A stretch of 64,000 bases of DNA from Circinella minor. Lineage: Eukaryota > Mucoromycota > Mucoromycetes > Mucorales > Lichtheimiaceae. This document shows positions 47,883-60,007 of the stretch, one piece after another. The notes under the pieces are model-generated. The model was not told where the DNA came from, did no database searches, and saw only the letters and a program-made list of their open reading frames with translations. The position numbers were made by a program, and so were the translations under genes. The stretch spans positions 1-64,000 of the forward strand of contig JAEPRB010000148.1 in NCBI GenBank assembly GCA_016758965.1. The letters are read 5' to 3'. Each line of letters starts with the position of its first letter. Position 1 is the first letter of the stretch.

Positions 47883-48715
47883 CAGAGGATCCCCGTTAAT
47901 TTCATAGGGCCATTTTCCATTTTTTTTTTTGTGAAAATAAGAGTGTGTGAAAATTAACGGATGTTATGAATTTTTTTGAAAGAATGTGCATATATTGAAT
48001 ACTTCAGCTCACTACTGTATATCTTTTTTTAATGTATCAAAATACGTATTAATTAATAAATTATTTCTATGTGCTTGTTCTTAATGCATTTCTGTAACTA
48101 TTTCTTTTTCTTATTTGAGCACGTTTATACGTGACTTTTATTTATTTTTGAAAAAAAAACTATATATAGTTCCCCAAGAGCTGCAGAGATAATTTATTTT
48201 TTATATAAGTTCATTTTTCATTTTTTTTTCCAATCTCTCTATATTTTTGCTCTACGTATATATACCAAAATAGGATGACAGTAACCAAATCTAACGCTGG
48301 ATTGGCAGCTGAACAATATAATATTTGGGCTGAGAAGAAAAAACTTAGCCCACGAACCATGACAAACTGATCGCTAGCATTATGGGCTAAAAATGAGTTC
48401 GACTTGTTAACGACACCTGATATTAGTGTAATATCCAAAGGCTTAAAGAGGAAAAACAAGAAGAAATTAAACATGCATGTGGCGTAATAAAAAAGCAACC
48501 CATCCTGTATACTAATTTAATTGCGATCCTTATACTTATCACATAAATAATTTTTTTTATTACATCCGTTAAGGATTTAATGCCGCTAGGTGCTATGAAA
48601 GTGAAATAAAGGGGGATGTGAAAATTTTATTATGTTATTTTTACCATTCCTTGATTTTTGGTGAAGTTAATGAGGTGTGAAAATTAACGGATATAAAATT
48701 AACGGGGATTCTCTG
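47883..48715. mobile_element. Pogo-like TIR element, copy 3 (833 bp), with transposase remnant
   Basis: It starts CAGAGGATCCCCGTTAATTT and ends AAATTAACGGGGATTCTCTG, with TA on both sides (47881-47882, 48716-48717). It differs from copies 1 and 2 in its interior and may be a distinct subfamily. It carries the short frame at 48275-48487. A GTGAAAATTAACGGAT motif occurs internally near both ends, making the termini partly doubled. Confidence 0.85.
48275..48487 (+). pseudogene. Pogo/Fot transposase N-terminal HTH remnant
   Basis: An ATG-initiated frame of 70 codons is interrupted by one TGA at 48368-48370. It translates as MTVTKSNAGLAAEQYNIW.., stop, then LALWAKNEFDLLTTPDISVI followed by SKGLKRKNKKK. 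The LALWAKNEF...TTP..S.ISK pattern matches the first helix-turn-helix of CENP-B/pogo-type transposases, which binds the TIR. The catalytic part is absent, so this is a truncated internal-deletion copy. Confidence 0.7.
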
Positions 48716-51061
48716 TAGTTACCTCTGGTTACATAAGCCAAATTACGTTTTTCTTATAGGTATAAGATGGTACATACCAAATAAAAACAGGACAACTTGT
48801 ACATACGTAAAACGAAAGAATATCTTTATTATCTTTATATTTTGAGACAATAATCTCCAAGGATTGTTGTTATTGTTCTTTCTTATTATTTGAAAATTTT
48901 ATATAATATATATTTTATTGTGCATTTTATGGTTAACTTTATTGTTTATGTACAGAACATTTCACGCCTCAAATAATACTATAAATTACGAGCTTTACTA
49001 TTCCTTTGGTATTAAACTTTTTTTTTTTCGTTCCGTGTAATTGTATCTCATCTTGCATATGCAAGGCTCTTTTTTAACTATATACACTTTTGAAGCTTTT
49101 TAAAAATAAATCCGAGTAGGAGCTGTTTCTTGTATCCGAATGATGCAATGAATTAAAACTACTGTAGTGGTGGCCAAACTTGTTGTCGAGAGAATTTTTC
49201 TAGGAAAAGCTTTCAACAATCATAAATATTGATGTTGTTGTATACCCCTTGATAGTTTCTTCCTGAATAGGTTAAAAAGATACAAACCCATAATAGGACA
49301 AACTATGTAATCTGCTTTGCTTAAGCGGCAAAATAATCATAAAATGGAAAGAAAATAATGATGCATTATTCTCATTCAATGCTTATTAGAAAAATTATGA
49401 AAAGGAGAATCGTGGTTATTACTCTTTTAATAATGCTGACTCCCAATGAAACTAACTCATACCATCTTTTACTGTAATACTTACGTAATAACATCAGAAA
49501 GCTAAAAAATATTATGAGACAACAAAGGTAAATAGAAGATCTTACTGTGGAAAAAGATTGTGTACAAGATGTTGTTAGACGCGGGTAGTTACGTATTTCT
49601 TCTTCTTACTATTGGTTTGTTTGGCAAATAATAATGATAGAAAGTGTATATGAAAAAAAATGTTATATCCACAATTGTTGCTATTTTATATATATTTAAA
49701 TGATACGCCATTTTCTATCTAATTTTGTTTTTAAGAAATGCTTGGATGTAAATACATGTTGTAATGTCTTATTATGTCAATATCAGTTCCAGAACTCGAG
49801 AAGTCGCATTCGTTCTCTAAAAAGAATATTTTGTTCGATTCAATCTTTTGTTTTATACATTTAACATATTTGCTATTAGAGGTTACAACAAGCTGGTTTT
49901 ATTGTGGATGTTGAAAATTTTAAGTGCTACTTTGTTTACAAAGCGCCAGATGCTGGAGGATTTCCGAATGAGAAATTATTTTGGCTTGGCGAAAAGAAAT
50001 AAATATTTATCCTTCTTTTTCCGAGATATCATGTAGGAGACTTTTTTTCTTTTACCAAAACAAAACCATCGTAGTGCGTAGCAATAAACATATTATCGAC
50101 GATATGGCGACGTTTTTGAGTTCCCAAGCACAGTAATAGGGTGTGCTGGTGTTTTGATCTATCAGCATGATGAAGATTATCTTTTTTGATAGATGCACCA
50201 ACCACTATTATTGTAAATATTTATTAATTTTACCAAAATAAACTTTATTTTCGTTGTTGTAGTTAGATACGATGTTGGAAGGTATGATTTTAAAACAGAT
50301 TTGTGCTATATTACAAAAGTCGTTGTACAAATCAATGATACTTTGGGGATCTGTCACTTGAGAATAAAAAAAAATAGGCTTATAACTAGATTTTATTTAA
50401 ACTTCTTATAATTGTCCTTATGACAACAACAATAATTACTTCTTCGAGAAGACAAGGCTGATGTGGGTTGGTTAATCTGATTATGGTTGCAAACCCGGCC
50501 CTTTGTTATTTGTATTTTTTTGATCATATATGGCTTATAAACTTCTTGAAAAGCCTTGTACGATCCAGACCTGGTTCTGAGAAACAAAATATTCTGTTAT
50601 GCTGTGCTGAAAAAGGAGAAAAGAATAGTAATTTTGTAGTAGTTAAACCTAAAAAAGAAAATAATATATAGTAATTATATACTGAAATTTATTTTTCAAA
50701 TATTTTGTATTATAACTTTTGAACATTATAATGGTTTAAATAATAAATCGTTTGGATGTTACTGAGTATTGCATAAAACTCTTGGACTATTAAGCATCTG
50801 CAAGTGTTACTTTGAAACCGAGAAAAAAAACACTTATTGTGTACCAAACAAAAAATTTCTAGTGCAAGTATATTTTGCAGACTAAGCATATATACTACGC
50901 CATTCTGTTTTCTTGTGCGTGACACTTGACGTTGATCGATCCATATGAAGGTTTAAGGTAACGTTACATTCTATGGTGAAGTTATTTACCTCATTCTTTA
51001 CTATATAAATACCCGGCACATTTTCAACATTTTGAATACTTTTCTCTTTCTCCACAACAAA
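48716..51061. other. Intergenic region upstream of the aspartic-protease gene
   Basis: AT-rich, stop-dense DNA with no gene I can support. Small open frames at 49848-50036, 50393-50671 and 50882-51067 are mostly opposite-strand or low-information. The promoter of the protease gene lies at the right end. Confidence 0.45.
51002..51010 (+). promoter_or_regulatory. Likely TATA box of the aspartic-protease gene
   Basis: TATATAAAT lies about 52 nt before the ATG at 51062. It is followed by a C/T-rich leader (TTTTCTCTTTCTCCACAACAAA) typical of expressed fungal genes. Confidence 0.45.
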
Positions 51062-53053
51062 ATGCATTTTTCTTCACTTAGTTTGATTGCCTCGTCTTTA
51101 GCTCTCACTTTTTCAAGTAGTGTTTTAGCCAGTAATCGCATGATGGCGCGATGTAATGACTATTCTTGTAATACTACATCTGAAAATGGTGTTCGGGCTA
51201 CACTTGATATGACTTACGAAAATGGTCAAGTAAGTAGTAAATTTTTGTAACTTTTAATCAAAATATATGTATGTTCAGTTTATTCAGAAATTCTTTTCCC
51301 ATTTCTTTTTTTACGTAATACTAGTATATTATGCCTCTTATGATTGGTAAGAGCCATTTTTTTTTATTTTAGCTATATCAAATGGTTCAAAAGATGTATA
51401 CACAATAAAAAAAGGAATGTTTATAATAAATAAAATGTATCTTTTCTTTTATATAAATAAAAAAAGGTACTCCACCACAGGAAGGTTTTAATGTCGTGTT
51501 TGACACGGGCTCGGTTGCGAGCTGGGTTGCTGGACCTAGAGCTGTAAGTAATCATCTGATCCTAGGTGTCTTTCTTGCTACTACATAGTTTCTGAAAAGA
51601 AAACGCTAATTTACTGGAATTATTTTTTTCTTTATGCTATTTAATAGTGCTCTTCACATTGCGCATCGGCTGTTTTTGATCCAAAACTATCCTCGTCAGC
51701 TTCTTTTGATCCAAAAGAAAAACCAGTAAAACTTGAGTACGATGATGGCAAATGTGTGATTGGACAAATGTACAAGGTAATTTATCACCATATCTTATTA
51801 GAAAAACAAAAGGCTCGATACAATATGTGAATCGCGATCAACAACATAATGCTTTATGTTGTTGATATGTCTTTTAATAATGGTTTTTATTATAATAATA
51901 ATTATTGTAGGATACAGTTTCGTATTCTGAATGGAAAAATGCAAAATTTGAAGATTTTTCCATTGGTGTTGCTACCAAGATTGAAGGCTTTGATACAGTC
52001 AGTACTGAAACTCGTATGTTTTACAATACTTTTTTTTTTTTTTTTTTTTAATTAAAAAAAGCGATATTATTAATAAGCTTATTCATTTTAAAATAGTCGG
52101 ATACCTTGGTTACGGTAATCCAGATGCACTGAAATCAATTATAGGTAAGGGCTCTGGCATTTCAGCGCTCTTTGTTACAAAGAATATTATTACTAATTTA
52201 ATGAGCTACTCATTCGCTATCTACTATTTTTTGTTACTGATTGTCGTTTTATTATACAGGTGCCCTTGAAACAAATACATCATGTATGTATTCTAACTTA
52301 TATGTCCCTTTTCTTGTATAGGGATGAATTAAAAATAATGTTCTTATATTTAAAAACTGGCATATCCTGTTATTTATTATTGTTTTAGCTCAAGAAAAAA
52401 AGAGACAAGTGAATAATGGAAGTGGTGACATTGGACTTCATCGCCCACCAAGAAATAAAGGGCATAAACGTTGGAATACAGAAAACAAAGTCATCTTAAC
52501 CCTTGGTATTGATCCAACTGTTTACGAAGGTGAACTTTATTACTTTAATCTTCCTGTATCACAGAATGATTGTGAAGGGCAATCCGTTTTTTGGCGTACA
52601 TCTCTCAAGGGAGTTAGTTTAAAAGATGGGGATAATTGCGAAATACCATCGAAATCCTATGTTACGTTTTCTACCAGCACCGACGCTATCAAAGCTCCTC
52701 CAGCTCAAGCAGACATTTTACATTCAAAGTTTGGCGCTATTTATAATCTTGATGAGAAGAGATATGAATACAAGTGTGACAAGGCTGTACCTGACTTGGA
52801 ATTGAAATTCGAAAATTATAAAATCACGGTGCCTGCTTCTTTGTGGACAGACCGTGTTGATTCAACCAGTCAAGATGTTGATGGTGCTACATGTTTTTCT
52901 CACATTCGTCGTAGTAGCGATAAATTCAAGGAATGGACCATTGGCACACGTGTCTTAGATGAATTCTATCAGGTTTATAGTTATGAAATGCTTCGAGTAG
53001 GTTTTGCTCATTTAAAAGGTGGATCACAAGCTACCATTACAAATATTGGTTAA
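51062..53053 (+). CDS. Secreted pepsin-like (A1) protein, second catalytic Asp probably lost
   Basis: Eight exons join in phase: 51062-51229, 51325-51346, 51467-51543, 51648-51776, 51911-52013, 52097-52144, 52260-52283 and 52389-53053, giving 411 aa. A signal peptide is clear (MHFSSLSLIASSLALTF..). The N-lobe has YIMPLMIG|TPPQEGFNVVFDTGS with an intact DTGS, SWVAGP, and a flap-like LEYDDGKCVIGQMYKDTVSY. In the C-lobe, where the family has DTGT before the ..aP...A..I...GA block, this protein reads SYVTFSTSTDAIKAPPAQAD, so Asp-Thr-Gly appears replaced by Ser-Thr-Ser. It ends YEMLRVGFAHLKGG, as in rhizopuspepsin relatives. By family it would be an extracellular acid protease; the lost aspartate predicts no catalysis. 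An unrecognised exon error is unlikely because the change lies in the middle of a 665-nt exon. Confidence 0.85.
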
Positions 53054-53534
53054 GGATGACTTTCTTGATCCCCAAGAGCGTCAACAACAACGGAATAATT
53101 TTTTATTTTTTTTTATTTTGTGATTAATTATTCTTTATTATTATAATTAACAGATAATATAACTGTATTTGTTTTTGCTAGTATTCTCTACATTCTTTTC
53201 TTTTTCATTAATATGTATTATATATAAATGATCAAAAAACAAAATATAGACGTTACGTCTTGCACAGTTACTATTTGATATACTTGTTAAACTTCAACAA
53301 AAATACAGTTAGTTAGTATAACGGTTTTTTTCTTAATGTCTGTTTATGTATAGTTTGCTACTATTAAGTTTTACCCGAGAATTACTTCTGCAGAAAATAG
53401 TATATGCTAGCTATATCTCGTCTATGTATTAAGTTTTTAGAACCATAAATTAGAAGATAACTGCGACTGTTCCTTATTTGGTTATTAATGCACCGGCGTT
53501 GAACTTGTTTACTTTTATCTTTTGCTTTACCTCA
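53054..53534. other. Spacer between protease and SNF2 genes
   Basis: About 480 bp in tandem orientation. It must hold the 3' end of the protease transcript and the promoter of the SHPRH-like gene. An upstream noncoding exon is possible because ATGCAG at 53535 also resembles an acceptor context. Confidence 0.45.
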
Positions 53535-56500
53535 ATGCAGATCGATGGCACAGTTGCACGTGAAGCATTAGTTCAATTACTTTTCGAAAATAGGGGACGA
53601 AAAGAAACAAACAATGGCAGCAATGACCTACATCGCGGTCAACAAATACCACATGCAAAACGACGCAAAACATCGCCCCAAATCGAATTACTCCATATTG
53701 TTTTCCCAATCCAAATCGGTTCAACTTGGTCCGATCTTCTTGTCGATTATGGATCTACAGCAATTCCTAATAAGAATCTTACAGTCCAATGGAGAACAGA
53801 ACCCATAACAATTGTCAATGAACATTATACAAAAGCTCAAATGACAATTTTTTTCACTGAACAAGAAGAAAATAATAATAATAATAACGACTATCGACAA
53901 AACTTGATCTTGGCAGATAACCAAATATTAGTTTACGCAACAGATGATTCCAATATATTTCTAGCACTTGTACGCGCTTGTGAATATCAATATATTCATA
54001 CAAAAGTTGATATTCATGTCAATGGCATGGATGCTCAAGCACGTATAACGGTATCAGGAAAACTGGATCGAATTCGAGGCAATAAAACAACTTTTAACCT
54101 TTTCGACTTGGTCTATCCATCTCAAATTGCTGCGCCATCCAATACATCTGTCGAAGATTTTTTTCATCATTTACAACCAGAAACGAAGTCGGAGTTTCTT
54201 GCAGCATACCAACCTGAAGGATTAGTTTCTAAACTAGCCCCTTTTCAAAGTCAAAATGTCGAATGGATGGTTAGTTTTTGCACGCTTTAGTATTTGATAT
54301 CCATGGTTCTCTAAAAAGGGTAGTATGTGGTAATTGGAAATTGACGGTTAATTATCTTTGTTTATTAGATTTCGCGAGAAGGACATAAAGCTGGAAATGG
54401 TCATATTGAATTACTAGAACCATTACCACAAAATAACGTTACCAAGCTACCATTTTTATGGGAAAAAGTGATCCTGGATACTGGAAAGCCAGTATTTGTA
54501 AATCGAATCACTCGAGAACTAGCTGTAGACTCAACAGAGGATTTTAGCAACATACAAGCTTTGACACAAAGAGGTGGTGTTCTTGCAGATGAAATGGGAT
54601 TGGGTAAAACAGTATGGTAAATATGAATGAATAAGATAACATACTTATTCCTCTATGTAAAATAGTTTGTTCTTGTGTTTGATATATATATTTATTACAT
54701 ATTAAAATACTTTTTATTCTTTTTTGGTTCTTTTTATATCTAGTGCAATTGCATTGATTTTGTTACATAAACTCAATCGAGAAGATGCAACACATCCAAA
54801 AGAAAATTTGGATGGATTAATTATGTCAGCTGCAACTTTAATTATTACTCCTTCAGCTATTATCCGTCAATGGGAGTCTGAATTTAAGCGACATGCGCCA
54901 TCACTACGTGTAACAACGTACCAAGGAATTAAAGCTGCAGACAAAAATCATACAACTATTACTACAGAGGAATTGGCAAAGTATGATGTTGTGTTGACCG
55001 ATTACAATGTATGTATGTTTATTGTTATAATAATGATAATTTTTGAGATATATAGTATATTCATCTCAACAAGGTCATTATTTTTTACTCATTCGTTTAT
55101 CTTTTGTTGTTACTGTTGTAATAATTCTAGGTATTAAAAGAGGAAATACATCACGCCCGAACGCCACCTGATCGTCCACGGAGACATAGTATGATTGTTC
55201 AATTTTTTTTCTTCTTTGCTTAATGATATAAAAAAAAATTTATGTGACAAATATTTTCACTCCTGATACAATTTTTTTCCCTATAAGCTAAATGAAATTT
55301 TCACCTTGTTTGTAGTTGCTAAATATCCAGCAAAACGAAGTCCTTTGGTACAAATATTATGGTTTCGAGTTATGCTGGATGAGGTAAAGTTTAATATCCT
55401 TAATATATAGAGCATTATTATGGATGGTTGAATATGAATGAAAAAAATAAAATCATGTCATTTGACTTGTATATTTTATTATTATTCTTATTTAGGCACA
55501 AATGGTTGAATCCACTATGGCCTTGGTAGCTGAAATGGCCCGTCTCATTCCACGCTGGTATTCCTGGGGGGTTACTGGTACACCTATGAAATCTAATTTT
55601 GATGACTTGTTTGGACTCGTATTATTTTTAGGTTTTACACCAAGTATACGTAATATCAGAATATTCAAGCAACTTTATGGACCTAATGCAGCTACTTGGG
55701 CAAAAGGATTATTTTGGAATTTCAGTAAAGCAATTATGCGAAGGAATATCAAGGTAGCTTTGACAAGTCAAATCCACATCCCAGCTCAACATCGAAACAT
55801 TGTTAAGTTAGAATTTTCGGCTATTGAACAACATTATTATCAAAGTATATGGGATCAATGTTCAAGAAGTTGTAATTTGAGACAACTGGATGCGCTTCAT
55901 TGGACCCCATCTTTGGACGATGATGATCCAGATAATTTGGAAACATCGGCAGCTGAATTACAACGAACTTTTATCAAATTAAGAACTTGGGTAAAGTATA
56001 ACAAGCGTGGAACTAGAGGATTATTTAACCACATGTAATTTATTCTTGTTTGTTGTGTTACAAAAACTAACTTTATTTATAAATTATATTATGTACAGTT
56101 ATTGGCTTTGCGGCAAGCATGTGATCATCCGGCAGTAGGAAGTGCAAAACGAAAAATTATTAGTCAAACAGTTCGTACTCTTACTGAGGGTAAAGGCTAC
56201 TATTAATTATTTTTTCATATTTTTTTACCGAATACCGAACGGAAAGGAAGAGAGAGAGACCAATATAATACAAAATATAATAATAATGCTCTCATATATT
56301 TCTAGTATTGGATGCACTTATTCAACAGGCCAGGGATGATGTCGATAATACATCAACCACTCTTATTGGGTCTAAATTACGACGAGGTGGTATGAATGAA
56401 ATACAAGAAAAATATAAAGATGCTCTTGATATATACTTGGGAGCTTTACCACAAGCGTTAGAAATGCTTGATGTGGTGAATAAACGACTTGAAGAGGCAA

Positions 56501-59500
56501 AAATGGAACAAGCGAAAAGAAAGAAACGGCGAGAAGACGAAGACATGAAGAAAAAACTACAAAAATCGTCTTCTTCGAGCCAAGATCATCATGGACTTAA
56601 TACAACAGGAATATCAAATAAAACACAAAAAACAGCACCAGATCCACTCAATGAACTAGTGACAGCTCTTACTGCTAAGCAATCTAAATTATATTCCTAT
56701 TTGCATCGTTTTAACTTCTATATTGCTGGTATATATCATGAATTGGAGATAGAAGAAAAAGAAGTGGAATACTATGATAAAGCAGCCGAGTTTCGAAAGC
56801 AAATATTAAGTCGTGCTGAAGATCGGGTAAATATACAAAGGAGTTTTTATTTCAAGGCCAACGAAGAAAAATCGATAGAGAAATTATAGTGCAAAATGGA
56901 GTGTAATGTAATGGTATTAATTCTTATTCTTATTGTAACTTTTTAATACATACTAGGTTACTTCGTCTTTGCGAGAATTACCTAAAGTTGCGATACCTTA
57001 TAATAATACTATTGGTCAAAGTGAACAGCAAGAAACTTTAATCCTGTCTTTTGATCGTTTGGATCGAATTAATACTTTATGTGATACGTTGGACTCACAG
57101 TTGACACATATCAACAAATGGAGAGCAGTATTATCAGAAATGCTTCATGCAAGTTTAGTTGATCAAGGAGAAGAACAAAAAGAAGTAACAGGTTCGTTTA
57201 CATCTTATCTTGTTGGTGTTGGTATGGTGTTGTATTATTGAATGTGTATGGCAACTATTAATAACCATTAAACTATTTGTTTAAAATTATATTGTCCATT
57301 AAAAAAAGGTGACGAATATGAAACATCTCTAATAACACAGGAGGTAAAAAAGAGAAAAAAGAAAAAGAAAAGTCTGACTAATAGAACTTTCTTTTAATTG
57401 GCATAAGGGACAGATAGTAATAATCATGTATAACATCAATAATTATAGAAACTTGATCTGTATCAGGATGCGTATCAAGCAATGCTTCGAGATCGAACCT
57501 TTTTAGTGAATGGTATCTAATCCTTTTTTTTAGATATCAAATAACGTATAGTTACTATATCAACTTAATCATTTTATATTCATAAACTTCAAAAAGGTAT
57601 CTGGGCAACGGGTTTGCAACAATCAGAGCTATACAAAGATGTCGAAGGGAGAACAGAAGATGAGGTGTGTGTAATTATACATGTTATTGCTTAATAGAAC
57701 AGGCTAAAAACCTGATAACTCCCTGTTGATAAGGGTGGACGATCTCAATTCAAATATTTTATTATTATTATTACAGGAAATGTTTGTACTTAAAACTAGT
57801 CTTATCAGAACTCGACATAAACATATGCCTAAAAGTCAAAAAGAAGATAACCTACGAACTATTTTAATGGAGCTGAAAGAGATAATTTCGAAACCCAATT
57901 TACACGATGTTGAAAAACATATTATTCAATTGGAATATCATCGTCTTAATAAAGCAGCTGCAAAACAGCGAGAACTTCAAGAAAAATTAGAAGTGTAAGT
58001 ATAATATGATTTTTAACTAAGATGTATTTTCCTCTATTTTTGTTAGGATTAGTAAACAACCTATTTTTTAATATCTTTTTCTTCTACTGTACATGGTATA
58101 TTTAAACTAGTGAATATCGACGGTTTAGTCAGTCATACAATCATCGAATTGAATACTATCGTAGTCTACAAGAAATCTCTGATCAAGTTAGAAAATGGGA
58201 AAGTAAAATAAATCCTGCTATTGAAGCTCAACAGTTATTATATCAAGAAAGTCATCATGAAAAACGTATCAAGGAACAATCAGCACGCTGTCGTTATCTT
58301 GAAAATCTGGCTAAAGAAAAGGATCAAGAGGAGCGCAAGTGTTTGATCTGTCAGTCTGACTTTTCGAAAGGATTAATGACATATTGGTAAGAGGGATTTG
58401 GTTATCAAAACTTACTGGTTTCTTTATATCAAAATATATGTTAATGCTCTCTCTCTCTCTTCTACTTCACTTCTTCTATATGTAAAATTATCATTTTTTA
58501 GTGGTCATATGGTAAGATAAGGAGGACTAAAAATTGGATGGATGGACTGGTATACGTGTGATAGTGATAAATGTTTGCGTCTTTTTTTTATATTCAGTAT
58601 TGTCAAGAATGTGCAACACTATGGTTTCGGAATCATCATCGTTGTCCACAGTGTAATTCATCAACCAAATTATCTGAATGTTATGCTATTGGTAGGATAT
58701 ATTTTTCAATATAAACAGGTTTTTAGTCTTGTTAATGGAAAAACTATAAAGAAAGAGAGTATTTACATTGCATTATTTATGGACTGTATATATTATATAG
58801 CTTGGGACGCATCAAATGAAAAAACAGCAGAATCAGCAGATGAAAATGGTGGTCATACATCACTACAAGATAGGGGTAATAATCCGGATGTTGATAGGGA
58901 AATACCAAATGAACTTTTGAATCAAATCAATCAATATGCAATAGAAGAAGGATTAGGTATATATGAAATCATAAAACGAAAAAAAAGAGAAGTTATAGTA
59001 TCTCCCTGAATATGGATTATTAATGTCTTATCTTGATTTTTGTATTTTAGGTGCAAAATTAGATAGTATAATTCGACATATCAAATATATCATTCATTCA
59101 TCCAATGGAAAATCAGTAGTTTTTTCACAATGGAAAGATGTACTGAATCTTCTCGCTGATGGATTAAAAAAGAATGGCATCAATTTTGTAAAGGTGGATA
59201 ATACTGTGCGTGATGATCGGATTAAACAATTCAGTGATGACCCCAGCATTCATGTCATATTGTTACATTCACGAAGTCAGTCCAGGTTTGTATTAACAAG
59301 AAAAGGGAATCCCACACGTATATAAATAATAAATTGATCATAGTGATAAAGAATATATCATTGACTTGTATTATAATTTATTTAGTGGTCTGACTCTTAT
59401 TTGTGCTCAAACAGTGTTTATTGTTGAACCTGTCTTGAATGAAGCTATGGAGCGACAAGCAATTAGTCGTGTACATCGTATTGGACAAACAAAAGAGGTA

Positions 59501-59811
59501 ATACATTCATGTTTTTAGAACCAAAAGAAGAAGGTTTATGCTGCAATGGTTATTGTTTATTAAACAAAGATCAAATATACTAGACAAATGTTTACTGGTA
59601 CATTATTCAAGAAACAATCGAAGAAAGAATTCATGCAATATATAGTGCTCGACATAAAAGAAAAATTCGTATGGAACAAGAAGGGAAAGAAGATTTAGAG
59701 GATGAAACAATACACTTAGCTACACAGTTAGAAGGCGGTGGTGAAAAAGTCGCGGATCTTGATTTACAACGATGCTTTACTAGTGACGAATCTTGGGCCT
59801 TAAATTTGTAA
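53535..59811 (+). CDS. SHPRH: SHPRH/Irc20-type SNF2 ATPase with RING finger
   Basis: A DNA-dependent ATPase plus E3 ubiquitin ligase, linked in this family to PCNA ubiquitination and DNA-damage tolerance. Twenty exons join in phase, about 1,403 aa: 53535-54269, 54369-54616, 54744-55008, 55131-55188, 55316-55383, 55496-55990, 56099-56189, 56306-56826, 56957-57191, 57308-57342, 57449-57512, 57597-57664, 57777-57994, 58111-58386, 58502-58511, 58598-58691, 58801-58956, 59051-59285, 59386-59497 and 59584-59811. Walker A is GGVLADEMGLGKT; motif II is DEAQ; SWGVTGTPM is motif III. A long coiled-coil insert contains KRLEEAKMEQAKRKKRRED. The RING is CLICQSDFSKGLMTY, CGHM (from a 10-nt exon), YCQECA, CPQC. 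The helicase C part has GKSVVFSQWKDVL and motif VI QAISRVHRIGQT. The DEAQ box with RING before the C-lobe is diagnostic of SHPRH/Irc20. Weakest joins are 58801 and 58956. Confidence 0.9.
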
Positions 59812-60007
59812 ATAAATAAAATTTATAGTAATTTGTATTTTTGATAATGCCATTCGAATAATATGTACTAGGGTGGGTAACATTTAGTATACTGATAGGG
59901 AGAACATGGATTGTAATTGGTAAATAAATAATAAAAATTACATTGATGGTTGCACAAAAATGATCATTTTACTTTCGTCAACGTTTCAAAGTTTAAGCTT
60001 ATTTTAT
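59812..60007. terminator. Convergent 3' region
   Basis: About 200 bp between the stop of the SHPRH-like gene and the stop of the F-box/LRR gene. AATAAATAAAATT right after the SNF2 stop is a likely polyadenylation signal. Confidence 0.4.
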
